Origin: a virus
DNA length: 64,000 nucleotides
Reading direction: 5' to 3' (one strand)
IMG/VR virus record: IMGVR_UViG_3300032675_000009
Location: 19,314-83,313 of that record
Part shown: piece after piece, positions 55,468-62,583 of the stretch
Layout of the letters: the number at the start of each line of letters is the position of its first letter
Numbering within the stretch: the stretch's first letter is position 1
The notes under the pieces: model-generated
Database searches by the model: none
Told to the model about the DNA's origin: nothing
The model's input: only the letters and a program-made list of their open reading frames with translations
Position numbers and translations under genes: made by a program

Positions 55468-55988
55468 TAACCCAGGCGCCGCATCTGTTTTTCGAGTATC
55501 GCGACGGCTCGCATCTTGCGGTTCTTGCGAGCTTGCACAGTGCAACCAGTAAATTCGTCTTCAGCTAAGTACGCAAGCATAACATCGCGCAAGATCGGCG
55601 TTTGCTTCTCGATACAAGCCAGCATATCGCGAGACCTCTGTTCTTGATAGGCCACCTGCTCGGGAGAAGGATCCCCGGACCGGCAATCAAAGCCTTCCGC
55701 GAAGGGTATTTCTCGATCATAGTATCGCTTGTGCGGCCGAACAATAGAGCAAGCGCAGTTGACGACGATCGCGTGAACCCACGACGCCAGATTGGCGTCC
55801 TGTCGGAACGTGTGTCGAAACCGCCAGGCGTTGGCGTAGGCATCCTGAACAGCGTCCTCTGCACGGTCCAGGCCAACAGTCCGTGCAGCCACACGCAGAT
55901 GACGTGTGTGGTAGTTGGTAAACACCTCGATGAGTCTGGCTTGCATGTCCGAATCCGGACATCGCGCCATTTGCGGGCTAGTCCCCAT
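55461..55988 (-). CDS. ECF-type sigma factor (175 aa)
   Basis: GLDRAEDAVQDAYANAWRFR followed by HTFRQDANLASWVHAIVVN is sigma region 2 (DAxDxxQxxxxxxW, then F.....WL..I..N). Region 4 is weak: ILRDVMLAYLAEDEFTGCTV lacks a clear helix-turn-helix, though a short basic tail follows. It may direct host RNA polymerase to phage promoters. The start at 55988 overlaps the upstream stop; the near-palindrome at 55945 encodes CPDSDM, and an in-frame ATG at its edge is an alternative start. Confidence 0.75.
   Translation of the reverse strand: MGTSPQMARCPDSDMQARLIEVFTNYHTRHLRVAARTVGLDRAEDAVQDAYANAWRFRHTFRQDANLASWVHAIVVNCACSIVRPHKRYYDREIPFAEGFDCRSGDPSPEQVAYQEQRSRDMLACIEKQTPILRDVMLAYLAEDEFTGCTVQARKNRKMRAVAILEKQMRRLGYQ
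55945..55962. repeat. Dispersed near-palindrome at sigma factor start
   Basis: ATGTCCGAATCCGGACAT, perfect copy, within the first codons of the sigma factor gene. Confidence 0.9.
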
Positions 55989-57018
55989 CGATGGTGAATT
56001 CCCCCTCGCTGTTCAGTCTATACCAAGTATCCGCCTTCAAATTGCCGTCAGAGCCATCTCCGCAGCCGATCAGCGCGCACCGCATTTCCCCGCGTTCCTC
56101 TTTGGGGTTCCACCAAGCCAAGGCGATACAGCCATACTTGCCGGCCTTAGCTCTACCGTACAGGCCAGTAACTACGGCCGCGCCACTCCATCCGGTGGCG
56201 GAGGCCGCGCCACTCTCTCCGGTGGCGGAGGCCGCGCCCCTCGCTCCGGTGGCGGAGGCCGCGCCACTCGCTCCGGTGGCGGAGGCCGCGCCCCTCGCTC
56301 CGGTGGCGGAGGCCGCGCCCCTCGCTCCGGTGGCGGAGGCCGCGCCCCTCTCTCCGGTGGCGGAGGCCGCGCCACTCCATCCGGTGGCGGAGGCCGCGCC
56401 ACTCCATCCGGTGGCGGAGGCCGCGCCCCTCGCTCCGGTGGCGGAGGCCGCGCCACTCCATCCGGTGGCGGAGGCCGCGCCACTCTCTCTGGTGGCGGAG
56501 GCCGCGCCACTCCATCCGGTGGCGGAGGCCGCGCCACTCTCTCCGGTGGCGGAGGCCGCGCCCCTCGCTCCGGTGGCGGAGGCCGCGCCACTCGCTCCGG
56601 TGGCGGAGGCCGCGCCACTCGCTGAAAGGCTGACAAGATTCATTTGGCCTGCGAGCACAAAAGCTGTCGCTTCAACCCATGAGCCGACAAGGCGAATCAC
56701 GCCACGCTTTGCCTTGCACTTACCGCCAAGATTTACAACATCTTCCGGTTTGGCCCCGAAGACAATCCAGCATGCGGACCATTCGCAGTTTTTCCCGTCG
56801 CCCAAGGATAAACCCCAAGGCCAACCGTGCAAACCGCCACCGCAAGATGGGGTCGTAGTCCAATCCGGCGCCTTAACCTCAGCGCCAATTTCCAGCGGCC
56901 ACTTGAACCCGCCATAGGCTTCCCCTGTGAGGGACACGTGCTTGACGATGAGAACCTCATCGCCGCCGTTGGTCCACTGATGCGCTTCCGATAAACTCCA
57001 GATCTTCTCCTCGTTCAT
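55978..57018 (-). CDS. DUF7666-like protein with 9-residue tandem repeats (346 aa)
   Basis: The N-terminal 130 residues (WTNGGDEVLIVKHVSLTGEA onward) and the C-terminal DTWYRLNSEGEF are like a phage family I know as DUF7666. Between them are 16 full repeats of GAASATGxx, where xx is WS, AR, ES, AS or ER, then AAVVTGLYGRAKAGKYGCIA. Regular short repeats of this type probably form a beta-solenoid. Cellular role unknown. The repeat DNA has open frames in all directions, so only the leftward frame with conserved flanks is accepted. Confidence 0.75.
   Translation of the reverse strand: MNEEKIWSLSEAHQWTNGGDEVLIVKHVSLTGEAYGGFKWPLEIGAEVKAPDWTTTPSCGGGLHGWPWGLSLGDGKNCEWSACWIVFGAKPEDVVNLGGKCKAKRGVIRLVGSWVEATAFVLAGQMNLVSLSASGAASATGASGAASATGARGAASATGESGAASATGWSGAASATRESGAASATGWSGAASATGARGAASATGWSGAASATGWSGAASATGERGAASATGARGAASATGARGAASATGASGAASATGARGAASATGESGAASATGWSGAAVVTGLYGRAKAGKYGCIALAWWNPKEERGEMRCALIGCGDGSDGNLKADTWYRLNSEGEFTIDGD
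56177..56608 (-). repeat. 27-bp tandem repeat, 16 copies
   Basis: Units are nearly identical on a 27-bp period; variation is confined almost wholly to two adjacent codons (GAG/GCG/TGG then AGT/AGG in the leftward sense), plus one Arg substitution. Confidence 0.93.
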
Positions 57019-57380
57019 TTCACTCTCCAGTCTTCAGGTAAAACCAAGTTAGACGGCGGATCGGTAAAGAGCCCGCGCATCGTGGATTCATCATAGCCAG
57101 CCAAGCCGCAACCAACTTTGGTCAGCAGGAATTCCATGCCGGAATACTCGAGGCATGTGTGATAAAGTAGATCGCGTGCGATCTGGAGCCGCACATAAGA
57201 CAACTGGCTCAACGTCCTACTCAAAGTAGGGAAGGCGTAGGACTGCCCGGTCATCCCCTCGCCCACTCCGTACTCCGCACCGAACTGTTTGTACGCTTGC
57301 CGTGCCGCGCCTGCGCCATGTCGTCCCGCCAAGTTGGAGCCAAAAACGAAAATCTGATTCGGCTCAAGTTTCTCAATCAC
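57015..57380 (-). CDS. A1S_2505-like phage non-structural protein (121 aa), GTG start
   Basis: FVFGSNLAGRHGAGAARQAY, then MTGQSYAFPTLS, then FLLTKVGCGLAGYDESTM match a phage family named after A1S_2505, which has a macro-domain-like look (GSNxxGxHGxGAA). Macro domains bind or hydrolyse ADP-ribose; if active it could act on ADP-ribose signals or modifications, but this is not shown. GTG overlaps the previous stop (GTGA) and it ends beside the next start. Confidence 0.78.
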   Translation of the reverse strand: MIEKLEPNQIFVFGSNLAGRHGAGAARQAYKQFGAEYGVGEGMTGQSYAFPTLSRTLSQLSYVRLQIARDLLYHTCLEYSGMEFLLTKVGCGLAGYDESTMRGLFTDPPSNLVLPEDWRVK

Positions 57381-57601
57381 TGTTTCGCCTTCGCTTTCTT
57401 TGCTGCTGCTTTCAACTCGCGTTCTTTGGCCGCTTCGATCTTGGCGCCAAACTGGTAGAGCGCGACGGCATCCACCATGAATTCCTTGCGTGTCCGCTCC
57501 AGCCGAACCCCCACCCACGTCGGATGAATCGTGATGATGACGTTGCGTCCACGGTAACTGCTGAATGTCTTCCGGCGAACCGGCTTGAGGGCCTCGGTCA
57601 T
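57377..57601 (-). CDS. Small basic protein (74 aa)
   Basis: A short beta-like domain (NVIITIHPTWVGVRLERTRK) is followed by a Lys/Ala-rich helical tail (ERELKAAAKKAKAKQ). The start overlaps the previous stop (ATGA). The tail suggests nucleic acid contact. Unknown family. Confidence 0.66.
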   Translation of the reverse strand: MTEALKPVRRKTFSSYRGRNVIITIHPTWVGVRLERTRKEFMVDAVALYQFGAKIEAAKERELKAAAKKAKAKQ

Positions 57602-58236
57602 CGCATCCTCCGGGCCATCTCCATGTCGCTCTCAACCTCAGTGGGAAGCCCGCCCGTAACGGAGCGGGTCGCTGACTTCAATTCCGTGATGTTGATGCGG
57701 AACCGCCGGCCGTCGTGTGAAGCCACAATATCGCCGTCCGAGATAAGGTGCTCATTGGTCACCAAGCCAGCAGATCCACAATGGACCGCCGGTGTGGCTA
57801 TTATGGACTTTTTTCCGATGATGAACGCCGCGTTTAACTCGGCGGCAATCACTGCGACCAAATCATCCGGCGAATTGTACCATCCGCTGGAACTGTCTTG
57901 CGTTCCCCGAACGATCATTTCCGCGCGGTTTTCCCACTCTTGAGCAAGCGTTCCCCGGTCACCCACTGAGGGTATTGGCTGGCCGCTATCTGGCAGTGCG
58001 TCAGGAACCGGAGGAATGATTTGCCCTTTAGGGGCCTTATCGTAGGTTTCGCCGCATTCAACGCAAATGACGTAGCTTTTGCGGCTATCCGTGTTGACGT
58101 GCTGGCAGTGCGGGCACTGCCAGACGATTGGTGGTTTTTGTTCGTCGGAATCGCAGCACTCCGGCGTTGTGTCGATGCATCCATGTGGTGCATTCTCATC
58201 TTTCTCCATCCACTTCGGGCGTTTTCCCTCACTCAT
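57598..58236 (-). CDS. Zinc-ribbon hypothetical protein (212 aa)
   Basis: ATG 58236 follows AAAGGAG. CPHCQHVNTDSRKSYVICVE with the next CGE forms a Cys4 ribbon near residues 40-65. A Pro-rich linker and an alpha/beta C-terminal part follow, with beta-like HDGRRFRINITEL. Overlaps the methylase gene end by eight bases. Confidence 0.68.
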   Translation of the reverse strand: MSEGKRPKWMEKDENAPHGCIDTTPECCDSDEQKPPIVWQCPHCQHVNTDSRKSYVICVECGETYDKAPKGQIIPPVPDALPDSGQPIPSVGDRGTLAQEWENRAEMIVRGTQDSSSGWYNSPDDLVAVIAAELNAAFIIGKKSIIATPAVHCGSAGLVTNEHLISDGDIVASHDGRRFRINITELKSATRSVTGGLPTEVESDMEMARRMR

Positions 58237-60172
58237 CACTGTTACTCCTTTGTTGGGCAGCGGGTTGCGGATGGCAGTGCTCATGGAGTCTTCGTGAAGC
58301 TAGTTTAGAAATCAAGTAAGCCAGTTCGCCCTCGGGCCCGGCTGGAAAATCAGAGCGAACAGGATGCGCCGATCCCTCAATCCGTAACACTTTCGGCTGC
58401 TCAATGGCTGGCATGGCCTTCGGGTGAATTGGGCAATTCTGCTCACCGGTGTGCTCGTAAACCGACCGGCACAACTCACATTCGATCTTGGCAAGTTCGG
58501 AATCTACGTCTTCGCCTTGACACTGCGAACAGATGCCATCGACGTAATCGCAGCCAGTTGTCCGGCACTTGTAATTGAGTTCCTCGCGGGTCTTGCGCTT
58601 ACTCTTCGGGGTCGGACGGTATTGCTGGGTCCGTTCTCCGATCCAAAGCTTACCGGCCGCAGCGTGCTGGTTAAATCGGTCCAAGAGATCCTTGCGTTTC
58701 CATTTCAGGTGAACCGTTCCCTTCTTGAAGCATCGGATTTCAAAGTATTCCGATTCGGTGAGGGCTCCAGCTTGGGGTCCCTTGTTGATAGCAGCCCCGA
58801 CAGTGAAACACTTGTCGAATGGTTGGCCATCCAACACGCAAAGAATGCGGTCCAGGTCAGAATAAATCCTTGTGGAATCACCCGAATATTGCAGTGCAAC
58901 GCGACCGTTGTAATCCAGTCGGCAGCCCCAAGGGAATACCAGCCGTTCGTTGACCTTGTACGAATCGTTGGTCTTCCAGCCTTCGCTACGCCGGCCCTTG
59001 ATAGTGGATGGCATTACCGGCCCGGATCCGTTCTCTACTGCGTGGCTACAAAGCTCATCGAACACATTCGCAACGGACTCATCGAATAGTTTTGTTCGCG
59101 ACAGGAACACGTTCTCCAGAGTGTTCTTGATATTGTCAGCGGTGAACGGAATCGTAGCGTCGCGCTCAACGTCTTTCATGAACCGTTCCTGCTGTTTACT
59201 GTCCAGCCATCGGCCGAACTCCATCTGCGTGAAAACGCTTTTCCACGCGAGCTTGCGATGCCGCAACAGAAACTCAGCCCTGGCGGAATGAGTGTTAGAA
59301 AGCGCCATGGCCGCAATCTTCCCGAAATTATCCTCGTCGGAATAGTGGTGATCGTTGACCTTGTTCTGAGACATGTACAGGGCGGCCCGGCGCAGCTGCT
59401 CGATGCCTCTGACGAAGTGCTGGTTCGCCATGTTGTACCAATGCTCCATGTTCCCGAGGTTGTCCCGGATAGCGATGAAGTTGATGTCGTCGCCAACTTC
59501 GATGTCGTAAACCTTCTCGCTTGTGCGCTTGGCTTCGCTAGCCCACATATCGGCGGTGTCGTCCGGCGCCGTCTTCTTGAGGTACACCATGGCCACCTCA
59601 ACGTTCGTGCGCCGCTCCGCAGTGTCGAAACAGGTTCCCAGGTACTCTACTTGGCCGGCTGCGGCAATGATGTCAGTCAACCGTTTCCTATCCTCGGTGT
59701 ACGGATTGTCAATCGTCTCCCGATTGAGCAGGCAAACAATCTCTCCATTGTGCAGGAAGTCCCACGCCTTCAGGAGGTGCGCGTCCCCGTTAGAGAACGG
59801 GGGATTCATGATGATCGCGTCGTAGTAGCTTATGCCGCCGTAGTCGAGCCAGTCATAGCCCACAACGGTATACTCCTTGCTACGAAGAACCGCAGCAAGT
59901 TCCGGGTGTGGTTCGATCACGTCGATATTCACCCGGCGATTCTTGTCCTCGTACGCATAGCCATAAAAACGTTCGTGCTTATATTCAGGATGTTCTTCCT
60001 TAAACTCCTCGTAGGTTATCGGCCGCCGAATGACGTCAGCCAAGTCACCCTTGCCGGCGCTAGGCTCCAGGAAATACTTGGCGTCCTTGCTGATCTTCGC
60101 CAGCATCCGCCTCGCGAAAGCGCGTGGCGTTGGGAAGAATTCGGCGGAAAACATATTTCCGTTTCGTTGCAT
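58229..60172 (-). CDS. N6-adenine methyltransferase with DUF4942-like domain (647 aa)
   Basis: EPSAGKGDLADVI (36-48) is the SAM-binding motif and AIIMNPPFSNGDAH (119-132) the catalytic NPPF of gamma-type N6-adenine methylases. After about residue 210 a long domain follows (LRRAALYMSQNKVNDHHYSD onward, later RTKLFDESVANVFDELC), like DUF4942 of phage and plasmid proteins. Cys pairs near residue 545-590 (CRTTGCDYVDGICSQC, CELC) bind zinc. Phage methylases protect DNA from restriction or regulate genes. It has its own promoter. Confidence 0.82.
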   Translation of the reverse strand: MQRNGNMFSAEFFPTPRAFARRMLAKISKDAKYFLEPSAGKGDLADVIRRPITYEEFKEEHPEYKHERFYGYAYEDKNRRVNIDVIEPHPELAAVLRSKEYTVVGYDWLDYGGISYYDAIIMNPPFSNGDAHLLKAWDFLHNGEIVCLLNRETIDNPYTEDRKRLTDIIAAAGQVEYLGTCFDTAERRTNVEVAMVYLKKTAPDDTADMWASEAKRTSEKVYDIEVGDDINFIAIRDNLGNMEHWYNMANQHFVRGIEQLRRAALYMSQNKVNDHHYSDEDNFGKIAAMALSNTHSARAEFLLRHRKLAWKSVFTQMEFGRWLDSKQQERFMKDVERDATIPFTADNIKNTLENVFLSRTKLFDESVANVFDELCSHAVENGSGPVMPSTIKGRRSEGWKTNDSYKVNERLVFPWGCRLDYNGRVALQYSGDSTRIYSDLDRILCVLDGQPFDKCFTVGAAINKGPQAGALTESEYFEIRCFKKGTVHLKWKRKDLLDRFNQHAAAGKLWIGERTQQYRPTPKSKRKTREELNYKCRTTGCDYVDGICSQCQGEDVDSELAKIECELCRSVYEHTGEQNCPIHPKAMPAIEQPKVLRIEGSAHPVRSDFPAGPEGELAYLISKLASRRLHEHCHPQPAAQQRSNSDE

Positions 60173-60222
60173 TGAATGAAAACTCCTGATCGGGCAAGTC
60201 GCCCCAAGTAAGACCGCTTCTG

Positions 60223-60251
60223 ATCTTAAACGCGAAATTCGATTGCGTCAA
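60223..60251 (-). promoter_or_regulatory. Leftward promoter TTGACG-N17-TAAGAT flanked by inverted repeat
   Basis: -35 at 60251-60246, 17-base spacer, -10 at 60228-60223. CTTCTGAT (60217-60224) and ATCAGAAG (60259-60266) are inverted copies on either side. It drives the methylase-to-sigma unit. Confidence 0.78.
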
Positions 60252-60259
60252 CAAAAAAA

Positions 60260-60628
60260 TCAGAAGTGGTCAAACTTGATCGGGACCGCTTGTTGTGCCC
60301 GCACTACCCGCGCCTGGTGCTCCCGCTCTTTCGCGAGGCACGCGTGGCAATCCCAGGTTTGGTAATCGCCATCGTAGCTTAGTTCGGCGATGGGATCGCC
60401 CAGGCGCTCGCACTGGCAACATTGCACCAATCCTCGCAATGTCGCGCAGTCGGAGCAGTACCGCGAGATGCCATCTAGCGTCTCGCTGCAATCGTCGGGG
60501 TCGGGATTGTGCCGCTTGCGTGGATCGTGACCCTTCGGCCATCCATCGCACGTGGCGCGATCGCCGGGCTCGTTATCGGCGTAGTCGCGGCGCTGATCTT
60601 CGGAGAGTTGATCGAGGCTGAAGCTCAT
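60260..60628 (-). CDS. Cys-rich small protein (122 aa)
   Basis: CSDCATLRGLVQCCQCERLG and later WDCHACLAKERE suggest two zinc half-sites. The N-terminus is acidic and polar (LSEDQRRDYADNEPGD). Start overlaps the previous stop (ATGA). Its 3' end overlaps the inverted repeat before the next promoter. Unknown family. Confidence 0.66.
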   Translation of the reverse strand: MSFSLDQLSEDQRRDYADNEPGDRATCDGWPKGHDPRKRHNPDPDDCSETLDGISRYCSDCATLRGLVQCCQCERLGDPIAELSYDGDYQTWDCHACLAKEREHQARVVRAQQAVPIKFDHF

Positions 60629-60780
60629 GATTGCACCTCCTCGCAGATCATTGAGTACGCGTGCCCGTCCATGTCTGGATCGTAAGCGCGCCCGAATACC
60701 GCCGCGAACATCTCCCGAGCGTCAGCCTCGGTTACCTCTACATCCGAGTTCACTATCTCGATTGCTTCGTCTTTTGTCAT
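60625..60780 (-). CDS. Small acidic protein (51 aa)
   Basis: MTKDEAIEIVNSDVEVTEAD continues to EMFAAVFGRAYDPDMDGHAY. It is acidic and helical. ATG 60780 follows GAAAGAGGAC and its stop overlaps the next ATG (ATGA). It is the first gene behind the operator-promoter at 60820. The size and charge suggest a small regulatory or anti-host protein, but there is no direct evidence. Confidence 0.62.
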   Translation of the reverse strand: MTKDEAIEIVNSDVEVTEADAREMFAAVFGRAYDPDMDGHAYSMICEEVQS

Positions 60781-60819
60781 ATCGTCCTCTTTCCGTCTCG
60801 GTTTCCCTCGACTCCTTAA

Positions 60820-60848
60820 GATTAAAACAGCTAGCTGTTTTGTGTCAA
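60820..60848 (-). promoter_or_regulatory. Leftward promoter with perfect palindromic operator in spacer
   Basis: -35 TTGACA at 60848-60843; -10 TTTAAT or TTAATC at 60826-60820. The spacer holds the perfect 18-bp palindrome AAAACAGCTAGCTGTTTT (60824-60841), a dyad in the classic position for a repressor. Confidence 0.8.
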
Positions 60849-60867
60849 GCGAATTCTAAAAATAAAT

Positions 60868-61095
60868 TCAGGGCAGCAATTGAGCAGGCGCTCCGGGATC
60901 GTCGGGGTCAAACCGCAGCGCCTGCCGCTTGCGCCTTAGTTCGCAGGCTTTGCAATTCGCCTTTCCGCACCCGCCGCAAGTCATCGGGCGGCCGCCGGCA
61001 TTAGTCTTGCGCTTTGCCGCATTCCGCCGCGCCCATTCGGATTTGAGCGCGGCATCGGGGATGGTCCCCAACATCCAGCTTTTTCGATAATTCAT
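60868..61095 (-). CDS. Small zinc-site protein, MNYRK-W type (75 aa)
   Basis: MNYRKSWMLGTIPDAALKSE then RRNAAKRKT, followed by CGGCGKANCKACEL, a compact Cys4 site. A truncated relative lies at 61624. ATG overlaps the previous stop (ATGA). Basic and short; nucleic acid binding is plausible. Confidence 0.7.
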   Translation of the reverse strand: MNYRKSWMLGTIPDAALKSEWARRNAAKRKTNAGGRPMTCGGCGKANCKACELRRKRQALRFDPDDPGAPAQLLP

Positions 61096-61631
61096 TTTGC
61101 TCCAATCGCGCGGAGTGGGCACCGCGTTGCTTTTTTCTGCCGCTCGTCGTGGGCGATCATGTTCGCTACATCCGCCGCACTGACCCAGAGGTTTCCGCGC
61201 TTGTAAGTGCTTCTAATTACGCCATCTTTCGCGAGTATGAGTATGCGCTCATGGCTCACGTTCAGGAGCTGGGCCGCCCGGTGGGCATCCATCGAATATG
61301 CGGGCTTGCGAGCCTTTACCGATTCGCGCATCTTGCGGCAGATCTCAGCCCGTTTTTTCGCTGGCACTTTCTGCCGCGCGGCGCGGCGAACGTCGGGATC
61401 GGCGCGAAGGCACCCACACGACTTCGTGAGCCCGTGGTGGTGCCCCAGTAACTGGCCGCCGGGGACACGGACGTAATTTCCGCAATCGCATTCACAGCAC
61501 CACCGCGACTTGTGCCACTTATCCGAACCAGCGTAAAAACGAACGACCAATCGGCCAAATCGGCAGCCGATCAAACTCCGCACCCTTGCTGGCATCGGAA
61601 TCGGGTCGGGCAGCACTGATTTTTTACGCAT
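61092..61631 (-). CDS. Cys-rich plus helix-turn-helix protein (179 aa)
   Basis: WCCECDCGNYVRVPGGQLLG, then HHHGLTKSCGCLR form a zinc-binding region common in phage proteins. The C-terminal 50 residues (AHRAAQLLNVSHERILILAK then GNLWVSAADV) look like a MerR/excisionase-type winged helix. It may be a DNA-binding regulator. The start ATG 61631 overlaps the stop of the preceding gene. Confidence 0.7.
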   Translation of the reverse strand: MRKKSVLPDPIPMPARVRSLIGCRFGRLVVRFYAGSDKWHKSRWCCECDCGNYVRVPGGQLLGHHHGLTKSCGCLRADPDVRRAARQKVPAKKRAEICRKMRESVKARKPAYSMDAHRAAQLLNVSHERILILAKDGVIRSTYKRGNLWVSAADVANMIAHDERQKKATRCPLRAIGAK

Positions 61632-61731
61632 TGCGCACCGCCGCGAACTTGGCCGCATTGCGCCGGCCGTTCTCGGATGCCAGCACCGGATCGGGGATGC
61701 TGGCGAGATTCCACGTGGGGCGGTACTTCAT
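61624..61731 (-). CDS. Truncated paralogue of the MNYRK-W protein (35 aa)
   Basis: MKYRPTWNLASIPDPVLASE then NGRRNAAKF parallels the first 26 residues of the protein at 60868 but stops before the zinc site. Its ATG overlaps the stop of the 23-residue gene (ATGA) and its stop overlaps the next ATG. Two related copies in one operon suggest duplication then truncation. Confidence 0.6.
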   Translation of the reverse strand: MKYRPTWNLASIPDPVLASENGRRNAAKFAAVRNA

Positions 61732-61799
61732 TTCCGCCGCTTTCCTTTCGGATGTTTTGGTCTGGCCGGAATATTTTTGGGCCTGTTAAGCGATGCCAT
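61728..61799 (-). CDS. Tiny coupled basic peptide (23 aa)
   Basis: MASLNRPKNIPARPKHPKGK then RRK. The ATG is the codon right after the previous stop and its own stop overlaps the next ATG (ATGA). Nine Lys/Arg and four Pro make it strongly basic and extended. Similar in style to the peptides at 4688, 4896 and 45281. Function unknown. Confidence 0.48.
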   Translation of the reverse strand: MASLNRPKNIPARPKHPKGKRRK

Positions 61800-62024
61800 C
61801 TAGCGAGCCTCCCGCGTGTTCCGCGCGGTGCCGAGGCCGCGACCTTCATCCGGCGTGAAGAATAGCCGATGCTCCACATTGCCGGCGTCCATCTGATTCA
61901 TACGCATAGTGGATTCCGCTTTGCTACTGCTAGAGTATCCCGTGCTTTTCCATCCTTCGGACCGGCGCTTGCCAGTCCATCGGAATTGGATCTCATACAT
62001 TCCTTCAGGTGTTCCGTAGCTCAT
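61800..62024 (-). CDS. Hypothetical protein (74 aa) downstream of hammerhead
   Basis: ATG 62024 (MSYGTPEGMYEIQFRW) follows GAGAGGATTTAAACGAG, nearly the same leader as the gene at 62558. The ribozyme ends 22 bases upstream, so self-cleavage would leave the catalytic core on the 5' end of this message. The product is polar and beta-like, unrecognised. Confidence 0.66.
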   Translation of the reverse strand: MSYGTPEGMYEIQFRWTGKRRSEGWKSTGYSSSSKAESTMRMNQMDAGNVEHRLFFTPDEGRGLGTARNTREAR

Positions 62025-62045
62025 CTCGTTTAAATCCTCTCTGAT

Positions 62046-62095
62046 GGCCTCATCAGTCCCGGCATCACCGGGAGACGCCCGAAGGCGTTTCGGCC
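62046..62095 (-). ncRNA. Type II hammerhead ribozyme
   Basis: Read leftward from 62095: stem II 3' strand GGCC, then GAA, stem III ACGCC-TTCG-GGCGT, then C (the cleavage position after GTC, at 62074), stem I TCCCGG-TGATG-CCGGGA, then CTGATGA, then stem II 5' strand GGCC (62049-62046). All conserved core bases (CUGAUGA, GAA, the A15.1-U16.1 pair, cleavage after C17) are present, with stem II as the open stem. It begins on the base after the stop of the 56-residue gene. No T-run follows, so it is not a terminator. Confidence 0.9.
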
Positions 62096-62266
62096 TTATG
62101 CAACCTCCCACGGCTCCCAGCCAAAATTCCCTACGCAGCTCCAAGCGCGGCGAATGTAAGTGGTGCCCTCGAACTGCACAATGATGTCGCGCGGTGTGTT
62201 CATGTTTTCGTAAACTCGCGCCTTTTCTTGCTTGGTTGCTGCTGCTTTGATTGCTGTCAGTGTCAT
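62096..62266 (-). CDS. Small hypothetical protein (56 aa) upstream of hammerhead
   Basis: ATG 62266 follows AAGGAG. A helical basic start (MTLTAIKAAATKQEKARVYE) leads to a Trp-rich end (RRAWSCVGNFGWEPWEVA). Its stop codon directly abuts the hammerhead. Unknown function; ribosome site and operon context support translation. Confidence 0.64.
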   Translation of the reverse strand: MTLTAIKAAATKQEKARVYENMNTPRDIIVQFEGTTYIRRAWSCVGNFGWEPWEVA

Positions 62267-62279
62267 ATCGTTAAACTCC

Positions 62280-62558
62280 TTAACAAGATGCGCCGCGTAA
62301 GTATGAGGCTAATACTATGGCGGACCGCTTCGCTGCGCGCTCTGGCGCGGTCCCAAATATCACCGCGAACCCATCGGTGCCGTCAACTCCGCAATATTGC
62401 ACGGTTTCTTGAGCTACGATGGCGTCGCGTTGCTCAACAATGGCACGCAGGGAATCGTAATTGTACGACCCGGCGGCCTTGAGTTCGGCGATTTTTTCCG
62501 CCTGAAAATTATTCAGATCTTGGATCGTGGGCAGTTTAATTATTTGGTTGTTCGTCAT
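62280..62558 (-). CDS. Hypothetical protein (92 aa)
   Basis: MTNNQIIKLPTIQDLNNFQA onward; helical with a short Cys-containing middle. ATG 62558 follows GAGAGGATGTAAACGAG, a leader nearly identical to the one before 62024. It is the first gene behind the near-palindrome-flanked promoter. Unknown family. Confidence 0.66.
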   Translation of the reverse strand: MTNNQIIKLPTIQDLNNFQAEKIAELKAAGSYNYDSLRAIVEQRDAIVAQETVQYCGVDGTDGFAVIFGTAPERAAKRSAIVLASYLRGASC

Positions 62559-62583
62559 CTCGTTTACATCCTCTCTATTAACT

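Noticed and set aside
56177-56608. CRISPR array
   Set aside because: Repeats are contiguous with no unique spacers and encode a regular peptide. The same applies to the 18-bp repeat at 63827-64000.
56153-56917. Long open frames on both strands across the 27-bp repeat
   Set aside because: Any tandem repeat without stops in one unit is open in several frames. Only the leftward frame has sensible non-repeat ends matching a known family.
55978-57018. Diversity-generating retroelement target
   Set aside because: No reverse transcriptase or template repeat is visible, and variation is between tandem units rather than adenine-specific.
62046-62095. Intrinsic terminator
   Set aside because: The hairpins lack a downstream T-run and the core bases match a hammerhead instead.
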